Of a stretch of DNA of 64,000 nt, positions 1 to 12,890 are shown one piece after another. Where the stretch lies: NCBI GenBank assembly GCA_947247005.1, contig OX365945.1, positions 37,564,551 through 37,628,550 on the forward strand, in the 5' to 3' direction. Below the pieces are notes generated by a model, which worked only from the letters and a program-made list of their open reading frames with translations, had not been told where the DNA came from and ran no database searches. The translations under genes and the position numbers were made by a program. The stretch is from Spisula solida (lineage: Eukaryota > Mollusca > Bivalvia > Venerida > Mactridae). Position 1 is the stretch's first letter. Each line of letters starts with the position of its first letter.

Positions 1-540
1 TATGCCCCCTTTTTTCAACTTAGTGCAAATGTTAAAGTTTAGGTACAGGTTTTTTCACCTCTAATATTTTCAAAGTGTATTCACATATTGCTATGGATAC
101 TTGTTCTCCATCATGACCCCAACCCCTACACAGGGGTGGGTAACTCTATCAAGCATTTTGTTGAAATTATGCCCCCTTTTGGACATAGAAATGCAAATGT
201 TAAAGTTTAGGTACAGGCTTTTTAACCTCTAGTATGTTTAAAGTGCATTGATATGTTGCTTTGATACTTTGCATACTTGTTCACCATCATGACCCCAACC
301 CCTACACAGGAGAAGATACTATTTAGTATTTTGTTGAAATTATGCCCCCTTTTGGACTAAGAAATGCAAATGTTAAAGTTTAGGTACAGGCTTTTTAACC
401 TCTAGTATGTTTAAAGTGCATTGATATGTTGCTTTGATACTTTGCATACTTGTTCACCATCATGACCCCAACCCCTACACAGGAGAAGATACTATTTAGT
501 ATTTTGTTGAAATTATGCCCCCTTTTGGACTAAGAAATGC
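1..540. repeat. ~173-bp tandem repeat, about three copies
   Basis: The segment GCCCCCTTTT recurs at about 4, 171, 344 and 517, giving a period of 167-173 bp. Shared internal pieces include AAATGTTAAAGTTTAGGTAC and CATGACCCCAACCCCTACAC. The array enters from the left edge of the window, so total copy number is unknown. It fades after 540 into a partial degenerate copy (CATGACCAAG near 558, CCCCAACCCC near 640). No coding potential is seen. Confidence 0.85.
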
Positions 541-1100
541 TTATTTGTTTACCTTCATGACCAAGAGGACCTACACATGAGCTAAGGTAATGGTCCTGCA
601 TAATTATTCCAAATTATCCCCCTTTTTCGACTTAGAAGCCCCAACCCCTATACAGCAGAGGGTAATGCTGCTGTTATGAAGCATTTTGTCTCGAATATAT
701 AATGATTGTACTATCCCAGCATGGCGCCGCGAATAGTGGAGCGCGCTGTTCGTGGACAGCTCTTGTTCTTATTTAGATTTAATGCGAAAAATGTCTAAGT
801 AGCATTTGATTGAAAAATAACATTTTTAAGTGCACAATCCTTCACTGTTTTACTAATTCACAGTTGTAAACTTTTAACTAATGTGTAAATGCAATTTAAT
901 GCCAAAAAAAAATCACTTTGACCCTGTTCGCATTAACTTTATATATGAACTTCCCTTAAGAAAATATCACTTAGAACTTTTTGACAATAAAATTGTGTTA
1001 TTTTGTGTATTTAAATTAGTTTGGAATGCAAACTTATCATAAGTTATGAACTAGTGGCATTTTTTATTCACCTCAGCAAAAAAAGCCAATAACTATGAAA
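541..1100. other. AT-rich intergenic DNA, nothing recognised
   Basis: No long reading frame, RNA gene or clear repeat was seen apart from decayed traces of the 173-bp repeat up to about 660. A small GC-richer island (about 718-760) sits in otherwise AT-rich sequence. Confidence 0.5.
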
Positions 1101-2345
1101 ACAAGAGGGTCATGTGGCCCTAAAGCGCTCACCTGATGACTAGCAGTAAAGGCAGAATCAGTATTTGTTATGATGTGACATTAATATTTGATGTAGGTTT
1201 TACAAATATACACTTTATGGCCATGTTTTATAAAGATAAGGTAAAAAATGTGACCTCTAGAGCATAAACAAGGTTTTCTTTGATGTGATCTGGTGACCTA
1301 GTTTTTGACCCCAGATGAACCAGTTACAAACTTGACCTAGATTTGATAGAGACAAACATTGTGACCAAGTGTCATAAAGATAAGGTAAAAAATGTGACAT
1401 CTAGAGTGTTAACGAGGTTTTTCTTCAACGTGACCTTGTGACCTAGTTTTTGTCCCCAGGTGACCCAGTGGCTACTTTGACCTAGATTTTATAGAGGTTC
1501 ACATTGTGACCAAGTTTCATTAAGATTTTATCAAAAATGTGACTGCTAGAGTGTTATAGCGCAGAGAATTCGACACGATCCTGACCTTTTTGCATGAATG
1601 TATTACAGGGTTCTTGCGTTGAATATATACATTTCCGCGAGCAAATCGTGCAAAATCGGTCCTTTAGATTTGTATTGGTATTACACCTCGAGCGTCTTCA
1701 TCATATTCCCCGATTATGAAAACACACAAACGGGATTATAAATATAGACAATAAATCAGCTGTAAAATTATGCTAATAGAATAGGGAGAGTCGTGTCAAA
1801 ATCTCTGGACTATAACAAGGTTTTGACCTAGTGACCAAGTTTTTGACCCCAGATGACCAAGTTACGAACTTTACTTAGATCTTATAGAGACAAACATTGT
1901 GACCAAGTTTCATAAAGATTAGGTAAAAAATGTTACCTCTAGAGTGTTAACAAGGTTTTTCTTTGATTTCACCTAGTGACCTAGTTTTTGACCCCAGATA
2001 ACCCAGTTACGAACTTGACCTTGATTTCATAGAGACAAACATTGTGACCAAGTTTTATAAAGATTAGGTAAAAATGTGACCTCTAGAGTGTTACCAAGGT
2101 TTTTCTTCAATGTGACCTAGTTTTTGACCCCAGGTAACCCGCTTGCGAACTTGACCTAGATTTCATAGAGGTTCACATTGCGACTAAGTTTCATTAAGAT
2201 TATGCCAAAAATGTGACCTCTAGAATGTCAACAAGGTTTTTCTTTGATTTGACCTTGTGACCTAGTTTTTGACCCCCGTTGACCCAGTTTCGAACTTGAC
2301 CTAGATTTCTTAGAGACAAACATTTTGACCAAGTTTCATAAAGAT
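1101..2345 (-). repeat. ~145-bp-unit repeat element, bivalve type (reverse orientation)
   Basis: The unit boundary GTGACNTCTAG recurs at 1250, 1394 and 1539, i.e. a period of 144-145 bp, and again after a 256-bp insertion. Units carry GTGACCTAGTTTTTGACCCC and CATTGTGACCAAGTTTCATA. The left end (ACAAGAGGGTCATGTGGCCC, then GCGCTCACCTG) is the reverse complement of the right end of the element at 62479-63880, so this is the same family in opposite orientation. The far end is missing: at about 2346 the sequence changes without the TAGCTCACCTGTCAC head. Confidence 0.85.
1557..1812. mobile_element. 256-bp MITE with TA target duplication (Tc1/mariner-type)
   Basis: This block interrupts the 145-bp repeat. 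Its ends are inverted repeats: TAGCGCAGAGAATTCGACAC on the left, and on the reverse strand of the right end TAGTCCAGAGATTTTGACAC (about 16 of 20 identical). TA flanks both sides (1555-1556 and 1813-1814). Removing the block restores the array consensus GTGTTAACAAGG, seen uninterrupted near 1946. There is no ORF, so it would have needed a transposase from elsewhere. The superfamily is inferred from the TA duplication only. Confidence 0.8.
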
Positions 2346-2448
2346 TAGTCTGAGTCAAGTTCAGTTATTCAGTTATGGCACTAGACCCCTAGCAAGAAGG
2401 TTCCGAGGTGAGATCCGGCTATTAGTATTGGATCAAACTACATTATTT

Positions 2449-3050
2449 TTAAAAAGGGGCTTTCAATAGGAAATATTGATGAGCAGCAAAACAGGCTATA
2501 GACATAACACATACATGTAGTTCAAAATGATTGGAATAGAATTTGATATCAGTTGATTGTATTCTGTGTGTCCGAAGATGACTTGTTAGGCCTATCCGGG
2601 CACGGAAATACCTCCCACATGTTGGACACTTGTGTTCGGTGCGGTCGTGTGTTGAAGTGCTTGTTGCCCTCATCTTGCGTAAGCACGCTTCCTCATGTTC
2701 ATCCCAATACGTTCTGCCTCCAAGAGTCTGGCTCCTAAAGCGATGCTTGTGAGCCAGGTAGAGCAATCTTCAGCTAATTTTAAGTTCCCAGGAGTTAGTT
2801 TAGATGCAGAGTGTCTTCAGTGAGGTAAGTTGAACCTATCTTTGAACCTTTTCCTCTGACCTTCCGTGGCTCTTAATTGAGACAGTCTGTAATTCATCGT
2901 ATAGAGGCTGCTTGGGAATTCTTTCTTCTGTCATGCAAACGATATGGCCTATCCAGCGGACCTGTGACTGTTGCAAAATGACATACTCTGAAGTGAGGTT
3001 AGCACGTGAAAACCCTTCTGTGTCTGGAATCCTGTCTTGCCATCTTATGT
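2449..3050 (-). pseudogene. non-LTR retrotransposon 3' end (C-terminal RT tail plus C2H2 finger), broken
   Basis: Read on the minus strand, 3050 to 2836 gives WQDRIPDTEGFSRANL, then QVRWIGHIVCMTEERIPK. This is the conserved stretch that follows the reverse transcriptase domain in a widespread group of invertebrate LINEs. A stop follows near 2836, and reading resumes in 2766-2449 with RTEHKCPTCGRYFRARIGLT followed by SHLRTH, a C2H2 finger that ends such proteins. The RT domain proper is missing: the coding match stops at about 3050, where the 43-bp satellite begins. The first 240 bp (2810-3050) are copied again in units B and C, and the part below 2810 is not. LINE clade not assigned. Non-functional. 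Confidence 0.8.
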
Positions 3051-3383
3051 AAGGGGTACATGTGGGTATACATTTGATGGACACAGCCATTCCTGGCCAT
3101 AATGAAGAACATACTAGTTACATATGGGTACAGCTATTCCTAACCATATGGGCTACATACTACATATCATGGTAGAGCCATTCCTAGTAATATGAGGGTA
3201 CATACAACAGATAGGTACAGCCGTCCCTTGTAATATGGGGGTACATACAGCAGATGGGTACAGCCGTCCCTGGTAATATGGTGGTACATACAACAGATGG
3301 GTACAGCCGTCCCTGGTAATATGGTGGTACATACAACAGATGGGTACAGCCGTCCCTGGTAATATGGGGGTACATACAACAGA

Positions 3384-3620
3384 TGGGTACAGCTATTCCT
3401 AACCAAATGGGCTACATACTACAGATGGGTACTGCTATTCCTGACCAAATTGGGTACACACTACAGATGGGTACTGCTATTTCTAACCAAATTGGGTACA
3501 CACTACAGATGGGTACTGCTATTCCTAACCAAATTGGGTACACACTACAGATGGGTACTGCTATTCCTGACCAAATTGGGTACACACTACAGATGGGTAC
3601 AGCCATTCCTGGTAGTATGG
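3384..3620 (+). repeat. 42-bp monomer sub-array at the left satellite edge
   Basis: Here the monomer is 42 bp, with GGGTACTGCTATTCCTGACC and AAATTGGGTACACACTACAG as key pieces. Because 42 is divisible by 3, one plus frame repeats a 14-residue motif (MGTAIPDQIGYTLQ and variants). Units B (from about 21556) and C (from about 28088) carry one extra 42-bp monomer here. The region is a diverged edge subfamily of the 43-bp array, and the short plus-strand frames are by-products. Confidence 0.8.
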
Positions 3621-3965
3621 GGGTTACACCACAGATGGGTACAGACATTCCTGGTAATATGGGGGTACATACAGTAGATGGGTACTGCTATTCCTAACCA
3701 AATGGGGTACACACTACTGATGGGAACTGCTATTCCTGACTAAATGGGGTACATACTACAGATGGGTACAGCCAGTCCTGATAATATGGGGGCACATACT
3801 ACAGATGGGTACAGCCATTCCTGGTAATATAGGGGTAAATACTACAAATGGGTATTGCTTTTCCTGACCAAATGGGGTACACACTACCGATGGGAACTGC
3901 TATTCCTGACTAAATGGGGTACACACTACAGATGGGTACAGTCAGTCCTGATAATATTGGGGCAC

Positions 3966-5735
3966 ATACTACAGATGGGTACAGCCATTCCTGGTAATAT
4001 AGGGGTACATACTACAAATGTGTATTGCTTTTCCTGACCAAATGGGATACACACTACAGATGGGAACAGCTATTCCTGGTAATATATAGAAGTACACACT
4101 AGTAGTAGTGACACTAAAGATAGGTACTGCTATACTTGACCAAATTGGGTACACACTACAGATGGGTACAGCCATTCCTGGTAATATGGGGATACATACA
4201 GCAGATGGGTACAGACATTCCTGGTAATATGGGGGTACATACAACAGAAGGGTACAGTCATTCCATGTAATATGGGGGTACATACATTAGATGGGTACAG
4301 CCGTCCCTGGTAATATGGAGGTACATACAACAGGTGGGTACAGCCATTCCTGGTAATATGGGGGTACATACAACAGATGGGTACAGCCATTCCTGATAAT
4401 ATGGGGGTACATACAACAGAAGGGTACAGCCATTCCTGGTAATATGGGGATACATACAACAGATGGATACAGCCATTCCTGGTAATATGGGGGTACATAC
4501 AACAGATGGGTACATTCATCCCTGGTAACATGGGGGTACATACAACAGATGGGTACAGCCATTTCTGGTAATATGGGTGTACATACAACAGATGGGTACA
4601 GCCATTCCTGGTAATATGGGGGTACATACAACAGATGGATACAGCCGTCCCTGGTAATATGGTGGTACATACAGCAGATGGGTACATTCATCCCTGGTAA
4701 CACGGGGGTACATACAACAGATGGGTACAGCCATTCCTGGTAATGTGGGGGTACATACAACAGATGGGTACAGCCGTCCCTGGTAATATGGTGGTACATA
4801 CAGCAGATGGGTACAGCCATTCCTGGTAATATGGTGGTACATACAACAGATGGGTACAGCCATTCCTGGTAATATGGGGGTACATACTACAGATGGGTAC
4901 AGCCATTCCTGGTAATATAGGGGTACATACTACAAATGTGTATTGCTTTTCCTGACCAAATGGGATACACACTACAGATGGGAACAGCTATTCCTGGTAA
5001 TATATAGAAGTACACACTAGTAGTAGTGACACTAAAGATAGGTACTGCTATACTTGACCAAATTGGGTACACACTACAGATGGGTACAGCCATTCCTGGT
5101 AATATGGGGATACATACAGCAGATGGGTACAGACATTCCTGGTAATATGGGGGTACATACAACAGAAGGGTACAGTCATTCCATGTAATATGGGGGTACA
5201 TACATTAGATGGGTACAGCCGTCCCTGGTAATATGGAGGTACATACAACAGGTGGGTACAGCCATTCCTGGTAATATGGGGGTACATACAACAGATGGGT
5301 ACAGCCATTCCTGATAATATGGGGGTACATACAACAGAAGGGTACAGCCATTCCTGGTAATATGGGGATACATACAACAGATGGATACAGCCATTCCTGG
5401 TAATATGGGGGTACATACAACAGATGGGTACATTCATCCCTGGTAACATGGGGGTACATACAACAGATGGGTACAGCCATTTCTGGTAATATGGGTGTAC
5501 ATACAACAGATGGGTACAGCCATTCCTGGTAATATGGGGGTACATACAACAGATGGATACAGCCGTCCCTGGTAATATGGTGGTACATACAGCAGATGGG
5601 TACATTCATCCCTGGTAACACGGGGGTACATACAACAGATGGGTACAGCCATTCCTGGTAATGTGGGGGTACATACAACAGATGGGTACAGCCGTCCCTG
5701 GTAATATGGTGGTACATACAGCAGATGGGTACAGC
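3966..5735. repeat. 918-bp tandem duplication near the left edge of array A
   Basis: The edge marker TGTGTATTGCTTTTCCTGAC occurs at 4019 and 4937, and the whole neighbourhood is repeated with a constant 918-bp offset, including the odd TATATAGAAGTACACACTAG block at 4083 and 5001. Units B and C have only one copy (about 22232 and 28767). Both A copies share TTCCATGTAATATGG where B and C read TTCCTGGTAATATGG. The duplication therefore happened in A after the units separated. 918 is not a multiple of 43. Confidence 0.85.
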
Positions 5736-8700
5736 CATCCCTGGTAATATGGTGGTACATACCACAGATGGGTACAGCCGTCCCTGGTAATATGGAGGTA
5801 CATACAACAGATGGGTACAGCCGTCCCTTGTAATATGGAGGTACATACAACAGATAGGTACAGCCGTCCCTGGTAATATGGAGGTACATACAACAGATAG
5901 GTACAGCAATTCCGGGTAATATGGAGGTACATACAGCAGATGGGTACAGCCGTCCCTGGTAATATGGGGGTACATACAACAGATGGATACAGCCATCCCT
6001 GGTAATATGGAGGTACATACAGCAGATGGGTACAGCCATTCCTGGTAATATGGTGGTACATACAACAGATGGGTACAGCCATTCCTGGTAATATGGGGGT
6101 ACATACAACAGATGGGTACAGCCGTCCCTGGTAATATGGAGGTACATACAACAGATGGGTACAGCCGTCCCTGGTAATATGGAGGTACATACAGCAGATG
6201 GGTACAGCCATTCCTGGTAATATGGTGGTACATACAACAGATGGGTACAGCCATTCCTGGTAATATGGGGGTACATACAAAAGATGGGTACAGCCGTCCC
6301 TGGTAATATGGAGGTACATACAACAGATGGGTACAGCCGTCCCTGGTAATATGGAGGTACATACAGCAGATGGGTACAGCCGTCCCTGGTAATATGGAGG
6401 TACATACAACAGATAGGTACAGCCGCCCCTGGTAATATGGAGGTACATACAACAGATAGGTACAGCAATTCCTGGTAATATGGAGGTACATACAACAGAT
6501 AGGTACAGCCGTCCCTGGTAATATGGTGGTACATACAGCAGATGGGTACAGCCATTCCTGGTAATATGGAGGTACATACAACAGATAGGTACAGCCGTCC
6601 CTGGTAATATGGAGGTACATACAACAGATAGGTACAGCCGTCCCTGGTAATATGGAGGTACATACAACAGATAGGTACAGCCGTCCCTGGTAACATGGGG
6701 GTACATACAACAGATGGGTACAGCCATTCCTGGTAATATGGAGGTACATACAACAGATAGGTACAGCCGTCCCTGGTAATATGGAGGTACATACAACAGA
6801 TGGGTACAGCCGTCCCTGGTAATATGGTGGTACATACAGCAGATAGGTACAGCCGTCCCTGGTAACATGGGGGTACATACAACAGATGGGTACAGCCATT
6901 CCTGGTAATATGGAGGTGCATACAACAGATAGGTACAGCCGTCCCTGGTAATATGGAGGTACATACAACAGATGGGTACAGCCGTCCCTGGTAATATGGT
7001 GGTACATACAGCAGATGGGTACAGCCATTCCTGGTAATATGGGGGTACATACAACAGATGGGTACAGCCGTCCCTGGTAATATGGGGGTACATACAACAG
7101 ATGGATACAGCCGTCCCTGGTAATATGGTGGTACATACAGCAGATGGGTACAGCCATTTCTGGTAATATGGGGGTACATACAACAGATGGGTACAGCCGT
7201 CCCTGGTAATATGGTGGTACATACAACAGATGGGTACAGCCATTCCTGGTAATATGGAGGTACATACAACAGATGGGTACAGCCATTCCTGGTAATGTGG
7301 GGGTACATACAACAGATGGGTACAGCCGTCCCTGGTAATATGGGGGTACATACAGCAGATGGGTACAGCCATCCCTGGTAATATGGTGGTACATACCACA
7401 GATGGGTACAGCCGTCCCTGGTAATATGGAGGTACATACAACAGATGGGTACAGCCGTCCCTTGTAATATGGAGGTACATACAACAGATAGGTACAGCCG
7501 TCCCTGGTAATATGGAGGTACATACAACAGATAGGTACAGCAATTCCTGGTAATATGGAGGTACATACAGCAGATGGGTACAGCCGTCCCTGGTAATATG
7601 GGGGTACATACAACAGATGGATACAGCCATCCCTGGTAATATGGAGGTACATACAGCAGATGGGTACAGCCATTCCTGGTAATATGGTGGTACATACAAC
7701 AGATGGGTACAGCCATTCCTGGTAATATGGGGGTACATACAACAGATGGGTACAGCCGTCCCTGGTAATATGGAGGTACATACAACAGATGGGTACAGCC
7801 GTCCCTGGTAATATGGAGGTACATACAGCAGATGGGTACAGCCATTCCTGGTAATATGGTGGTACATACAACAGATGGGTACAGCCATTCCTGGTAATAT
7901 GGGGGTACATACAACAGATGGGTACAGCCGTCCCTGGTAATATGGAGGTACATACAGCAGATGGGTACAGCCGTCCCTGGTAATATGGAGGTACTTACAA
8001 CAGATAGGTACAGCCGTCCCTGGTAATATGGAGGTACATACAACAGATAGGTACAGCAATTCCTGGTAATATGGAGGTACATACAACAGATAGGTACAGC
8101 CGTCCCTGGTAATATGGTGGTACATACAGCAGATGGGTACAGCCATTCCTGGTAATATGGAGGTACATACAACAGATAGGTACAGCCGTCCCTGGTAATA
8201 TGGAGGTACATACAACAGATAGGTACAGCCGTCCCTGGTAACATGGGGGTACATACAACAGATGGGTACAGCCATTCCTGGTAATATGGAGGTACATACA
8301 ACAGATAGGTACAGCCGTCCCTGGTAATATGGAGGTACATACAACAGATGGGTACAGCCGTCCCTGGTAATATGGTGGTACATACAGCAGATGGGTACAG
8401 CCATTCCTGGTAATATGGGGGTACATACAACAGATGGGTACAGCCGTCCCTGGTAATATGGGGGTACATAGAACAGATGGATACAGCCGTCCCTGGTAAT
8501 ATGGTGGTACATACAGCAGATGGGTACAGCCATTTCTGGTAATATGGGGGTACATACAACAGATGGGTACAGCCGTCCCTGGTAATATGGTGGTACATAC
8601 AACAGATGGGTACAGCCATTCCTGGTAATATGGAGGTACATACAACAGATGGGTACAGCCATTCCTGGTAATGTGGGGGTACATACAACAGATGGGTACA

Positions 8701-10028
8701 GCCGTCCCTGGTAATATGGTGGTACATACAGCAGATGGGTACAGCCATCCCTGGTAATATGGTGGTACATACCACAGATGGGTACAGCCGTCCCTGGTAA
8801 TATGGAGGTACATACAACAGATGGGTACAGCCGTCCCATGTAATATGGAGGTACATACAACAGATAGGTACAGCCGTCCCTGGTAATATGGAGGTACATA
8901 CAACAGATAGGTACAGCAATTCCTGGTAATATGGAGGTACATACAGCAGATGGGTACAGCCGTCCCTGGTAATATGGGGGTACATACAACAGATGGATAC
9001 AGCCATCCCTGGTAATATGGAGGTACATACAGCAGATGGGTACAGCCATTCCTGGTAATATGGTGGTACATACAACAGATGGGTACAGCCATTCCTGGTA
9101 ATATGGGGGTACATACAACAGATGGGTACAGCCGTCCCTGGTAATATGGAGGTACATACAACAGATGGGTACAGCCGTCCCTGGTAATATGGAGGTACAT
9201 ACAGCAGATGGGTACAGCCATTCCTGGTAATATGGTGGTACATACAACAGATGGGTACAGCCATTCCTGGTAATATGGGGGTACATACAACAGATGGGTA
9301 CAGCCGTCCCTGGTAATATGGAGGTACATACAACAGATGGGTACAGCCGTCCCTGGTAATATGGAGGTACATACAGCAGATGGGTACAGCCATCCCTGGT
9401 AATATGGTGGTACATACCACAGATGGGTACAGCCGTCCCTGGTAATATGGAGGTACATACAACAGATGGGTACAGCCGTCCCTTGTAATATGGAGGTACA
9501 TACAACAGATAGGTACAGCCGTCCCTGGTAATATGGAGGTACATACAACAGATAGGTACAGCAATTCCTGGTAATATGGAGGTACATACAGCAGATGGGT
9601 ACAGCCGTCCCTGGTAATATGGGGGTACATACAACAGATGGATACAGCCATCCCTGGTAATATGGAGGTACATACAACAGATGGGTACAGCCGTCCCTGG
9701 TAATATGGTGGTACATACAACAAATGGGTACAGCCATTCCTGGTAATATGGAGGTACATACAACAGATGGGTACAGCCATTCCTGGTAATGTGGGGGTAC
9801 ATACAACAGATGGGTACAGCCGTCCCTGGTAATATGGTGGTACATACAGCAGATGGGTACAGCCATCCCTGGTAATATGGTGGTACATACCACAGATGGG
9901 TACAGCCGTCCCTGGTAATATGGAGGTACATACAACAGATGGGTACAGCCGTCCCTTGTAATATGGAGGTACATACAACAGATAGGTACAGCCGTCCCTG
10001 GTAATATGGAGGTACATACAACAGATAG

Positions 10029-12890
10029 GTACAGCAATTCCTGGTAATATGGAGGTACATACAGCAGATGGGTACAGCCGTCCCTAGTAATATGGGGGTA
10101 CATACAACAGATGGATACAGCCATCCCTGGTAATATGGAGGTACATACAGCAGATGGGTACAGCCATTCCTGGTAATATGGTGGTACATACAACAGATGG
10201 GTACAGCCATTCCTGGTAATATGGGGGTACATACAACAGATGGGTACAGCCGTCCCTGGTAATATGGAGGTACATACAACAGTTGGGTACAGCCGTCCCT
10301 GGTAATATGGAGGTACATACAGCAGATGGGTACAGCCATTCCTGGTAATATGGTGGTACATACAACAGATGGGTACAGCCATTCCTGGTAATATGGGGGT
10401 ACATACAACAGATGGGTACAGCCGTCCCTGGTAATATGGAGGTACATACAACAGATGGGTACAGCCGTCCCTGGTAATATGGAGGTACATACAGCAGATG
10501 GGTACAGCCGTCCCTGGTAATATGGAGGTACATACAACAGATAGGTACAGCCGTCCCTGGTAATATGGAGGTACATACAACAGATAGGTACAGCAATTCC
10601 TGGTAATATGGAGGTACATACAACAGATAGGTACAGCCGTCCCTGGTAATATGGTGGTACATACAGCAGATGGGTACAGCCATTCCTGGTAATATGGAGG
10701 TACATACAACAGATAGGTACAGCCGTCCCTGGTAATATGGAGGTACATACAACAGATAGGTACAGTCGTCCCTGGTAACATGGGGGTACATACAACAGAT
10801 GGGTACAGCCATTCCTGGTAATATGGAGGTACATACAACAGATAGGTACAGCCGTCCCTGGTAATATGGAGGTACATACAACAGATGGGTACAGCCGTCC
10901 CTGGTAATATGGTGGTACATACAGCAGATGGGTACAGCCATTCCTGGTAATATGGGGGTACATACAACAGATGGGTACAGCCGTCCCTGGTAATATGGGG
11001 GTACATACAACAGATGGATACAGCCGTCCCTGGTAATATGGTGGTACATACAGCAGATGGGTACAGCCATTTCTGGTAATATGGGGGTACATACAACAGA
11101 TGGGTACAGCCGTCCCTGGTAATATGGTGGTACATACAACAGATGGGTACAGCCATTCCTGGTAATATGGAGGTACATACAACAGATGGGTACAGCCATT
11201 CCTGGTAATGTGGGGGTACATACAACAGATGGGTACAGCCGTCCCTGGTAATATGGTGGTACATACAGCAGATGGGTACAGCTATCCCTGGTAATATGGT
11301 GGTACATACCACAGATGGGTACAGCCGTCCCTGGTAATATGGAGGTACATACAACAGATGGGTACAGCCGTCCCTTGTAATATGGAGGTACATACAACAG
11401 ATAGGTACAGCCGTCCCTGGTAATATGGAGGTACATACAACAGATAGGTACAGCAATTCCTGGTAATATGGAGGTTCATACAGCAGATGGGTACAGCCGT
11501 CCCTGGTAATATGGGGGTACATACAACAGATGGGTACAGCCATTTCTGGTAATATGGTGGTACATACAACAGATGGGTACAGCCATTCCTGGTAATATGG
11601 GGGTACATACAACAGATGGGTACAGCCGTCCCTGGTAATATGGAGGTACATACAACAAATGGGTACAGCCGTCCCTGGTAATATGGAGGTACATACAGCA
11701 GATGGGTACAGCCATTCCTGGTAATATGGTGGTACATACAACAGATGGGTACAGCCGTCCCTGGTAATATGGAGGTACATACAGCAGATGGGTACAGCCG
11801 TCCCTGGTAATATGGAGGTACATACAACAGATAGGTACAGCCGTCCCTGGTAATATGGAGGTACATACAACAGATAGGTACAGCAATTCCTGGTAATATG
11901 GAGGTACATACAACAGATAGGTACAGCCGTCCCTGGTAATATGGTGGTACATACAGCAGATGGGTACAGCCATTCCTGGTAATATGGAGGTACATACAAC
12001 AGATAGGTACAGCCGTCCCTGGTAATATGGAGGTACATACAACAGATAGGTACAGTCGTCCCTGGTAACATGGGGGTACATACAACAGATGGGTACAGCC
12101 ATTCCTGGTAATATGGAGGTACATACAACAGATAGGTACAGCCGTCCCTGGTAATATGGAGGTACATACAACAGATAGGTACAGTCGTCCCTGGTAACAT
12201 GGGGGTACATACAACAGATGGGTACAGCCATTCCTGGTAATATGGAGGTACATACAACAGATAGGTACAGCCGTCCCTGGTAATATGGAGGTACATACAA
12301 CAGATGGGTACAGCCGTCCCTGGTAATATGGTGGTACATACAGCAGATGGGTACAGCCATTCCTGGTAATATGGGGGTACATACAACAGATGGGTACAGC
12401 CGTCCCTGGTAATATGGGGGTACATACAACAGATGGATACAGCCGTCCCTGGTAATATGGTGGTACATACAGCAGATGGGTACAGCCATTTCTGGTAATA
12501 TGGGGGTACATACAACAGATGGGTACAGCCGTCCCTGGTAATATGGTGGTACATACAACAGATGGGTACAGCCATTCCTGGTAATATGGAGGTACATACA
12601 ACAGATGGGTACAGCCATTCCTGGTAATGTGGGGGTACATACAACAGATGGGTACAGCCGTCCCTGGTAATATGGTGGTACATACAGCAGATGGGTACAG
12701 CTATCCCTGGTAATATGGTGGTACATACCACAGATGGGTACAGCCGTCCCTGGTAATATGGAGGTACATACAACAGATGGGTACAGCCGTCCCTTGTAAT
12801 ATGGAGGTACATACAACAGATAGGTACAGCCGTCCCTGGTAATATGGAGGTACATACAACAGATAGGTACAGCAATTCCTGGTAATATGG
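10029..12890. repeat. higher-order repeat of 33 monomers (1419 bp)
   Basis: Marker variants recur exactly 1419 bp apart: GTACAGCAATTCC at 10029, 11448 and 12867; the private variant GAGGTTCATACAGCAG at 11471 and 12890; and GCTATCCCTGG at 11281 and 12700. 1419 = 33 x 43. Internal markers differ (one lies 13 monomers after 10029 but 10 after 11448), so copies have since gained and lost whole monomers. Confidence 0.85.

Noticed and set aside
3383..3697. Plus-strand repeat protein MGTAIPDQIGYTLQ (also in units B and C)
   Set aside because: Direct result of the 42-bp edge monomer being divisible by three; it ends where the monomer returns to 43 bp.
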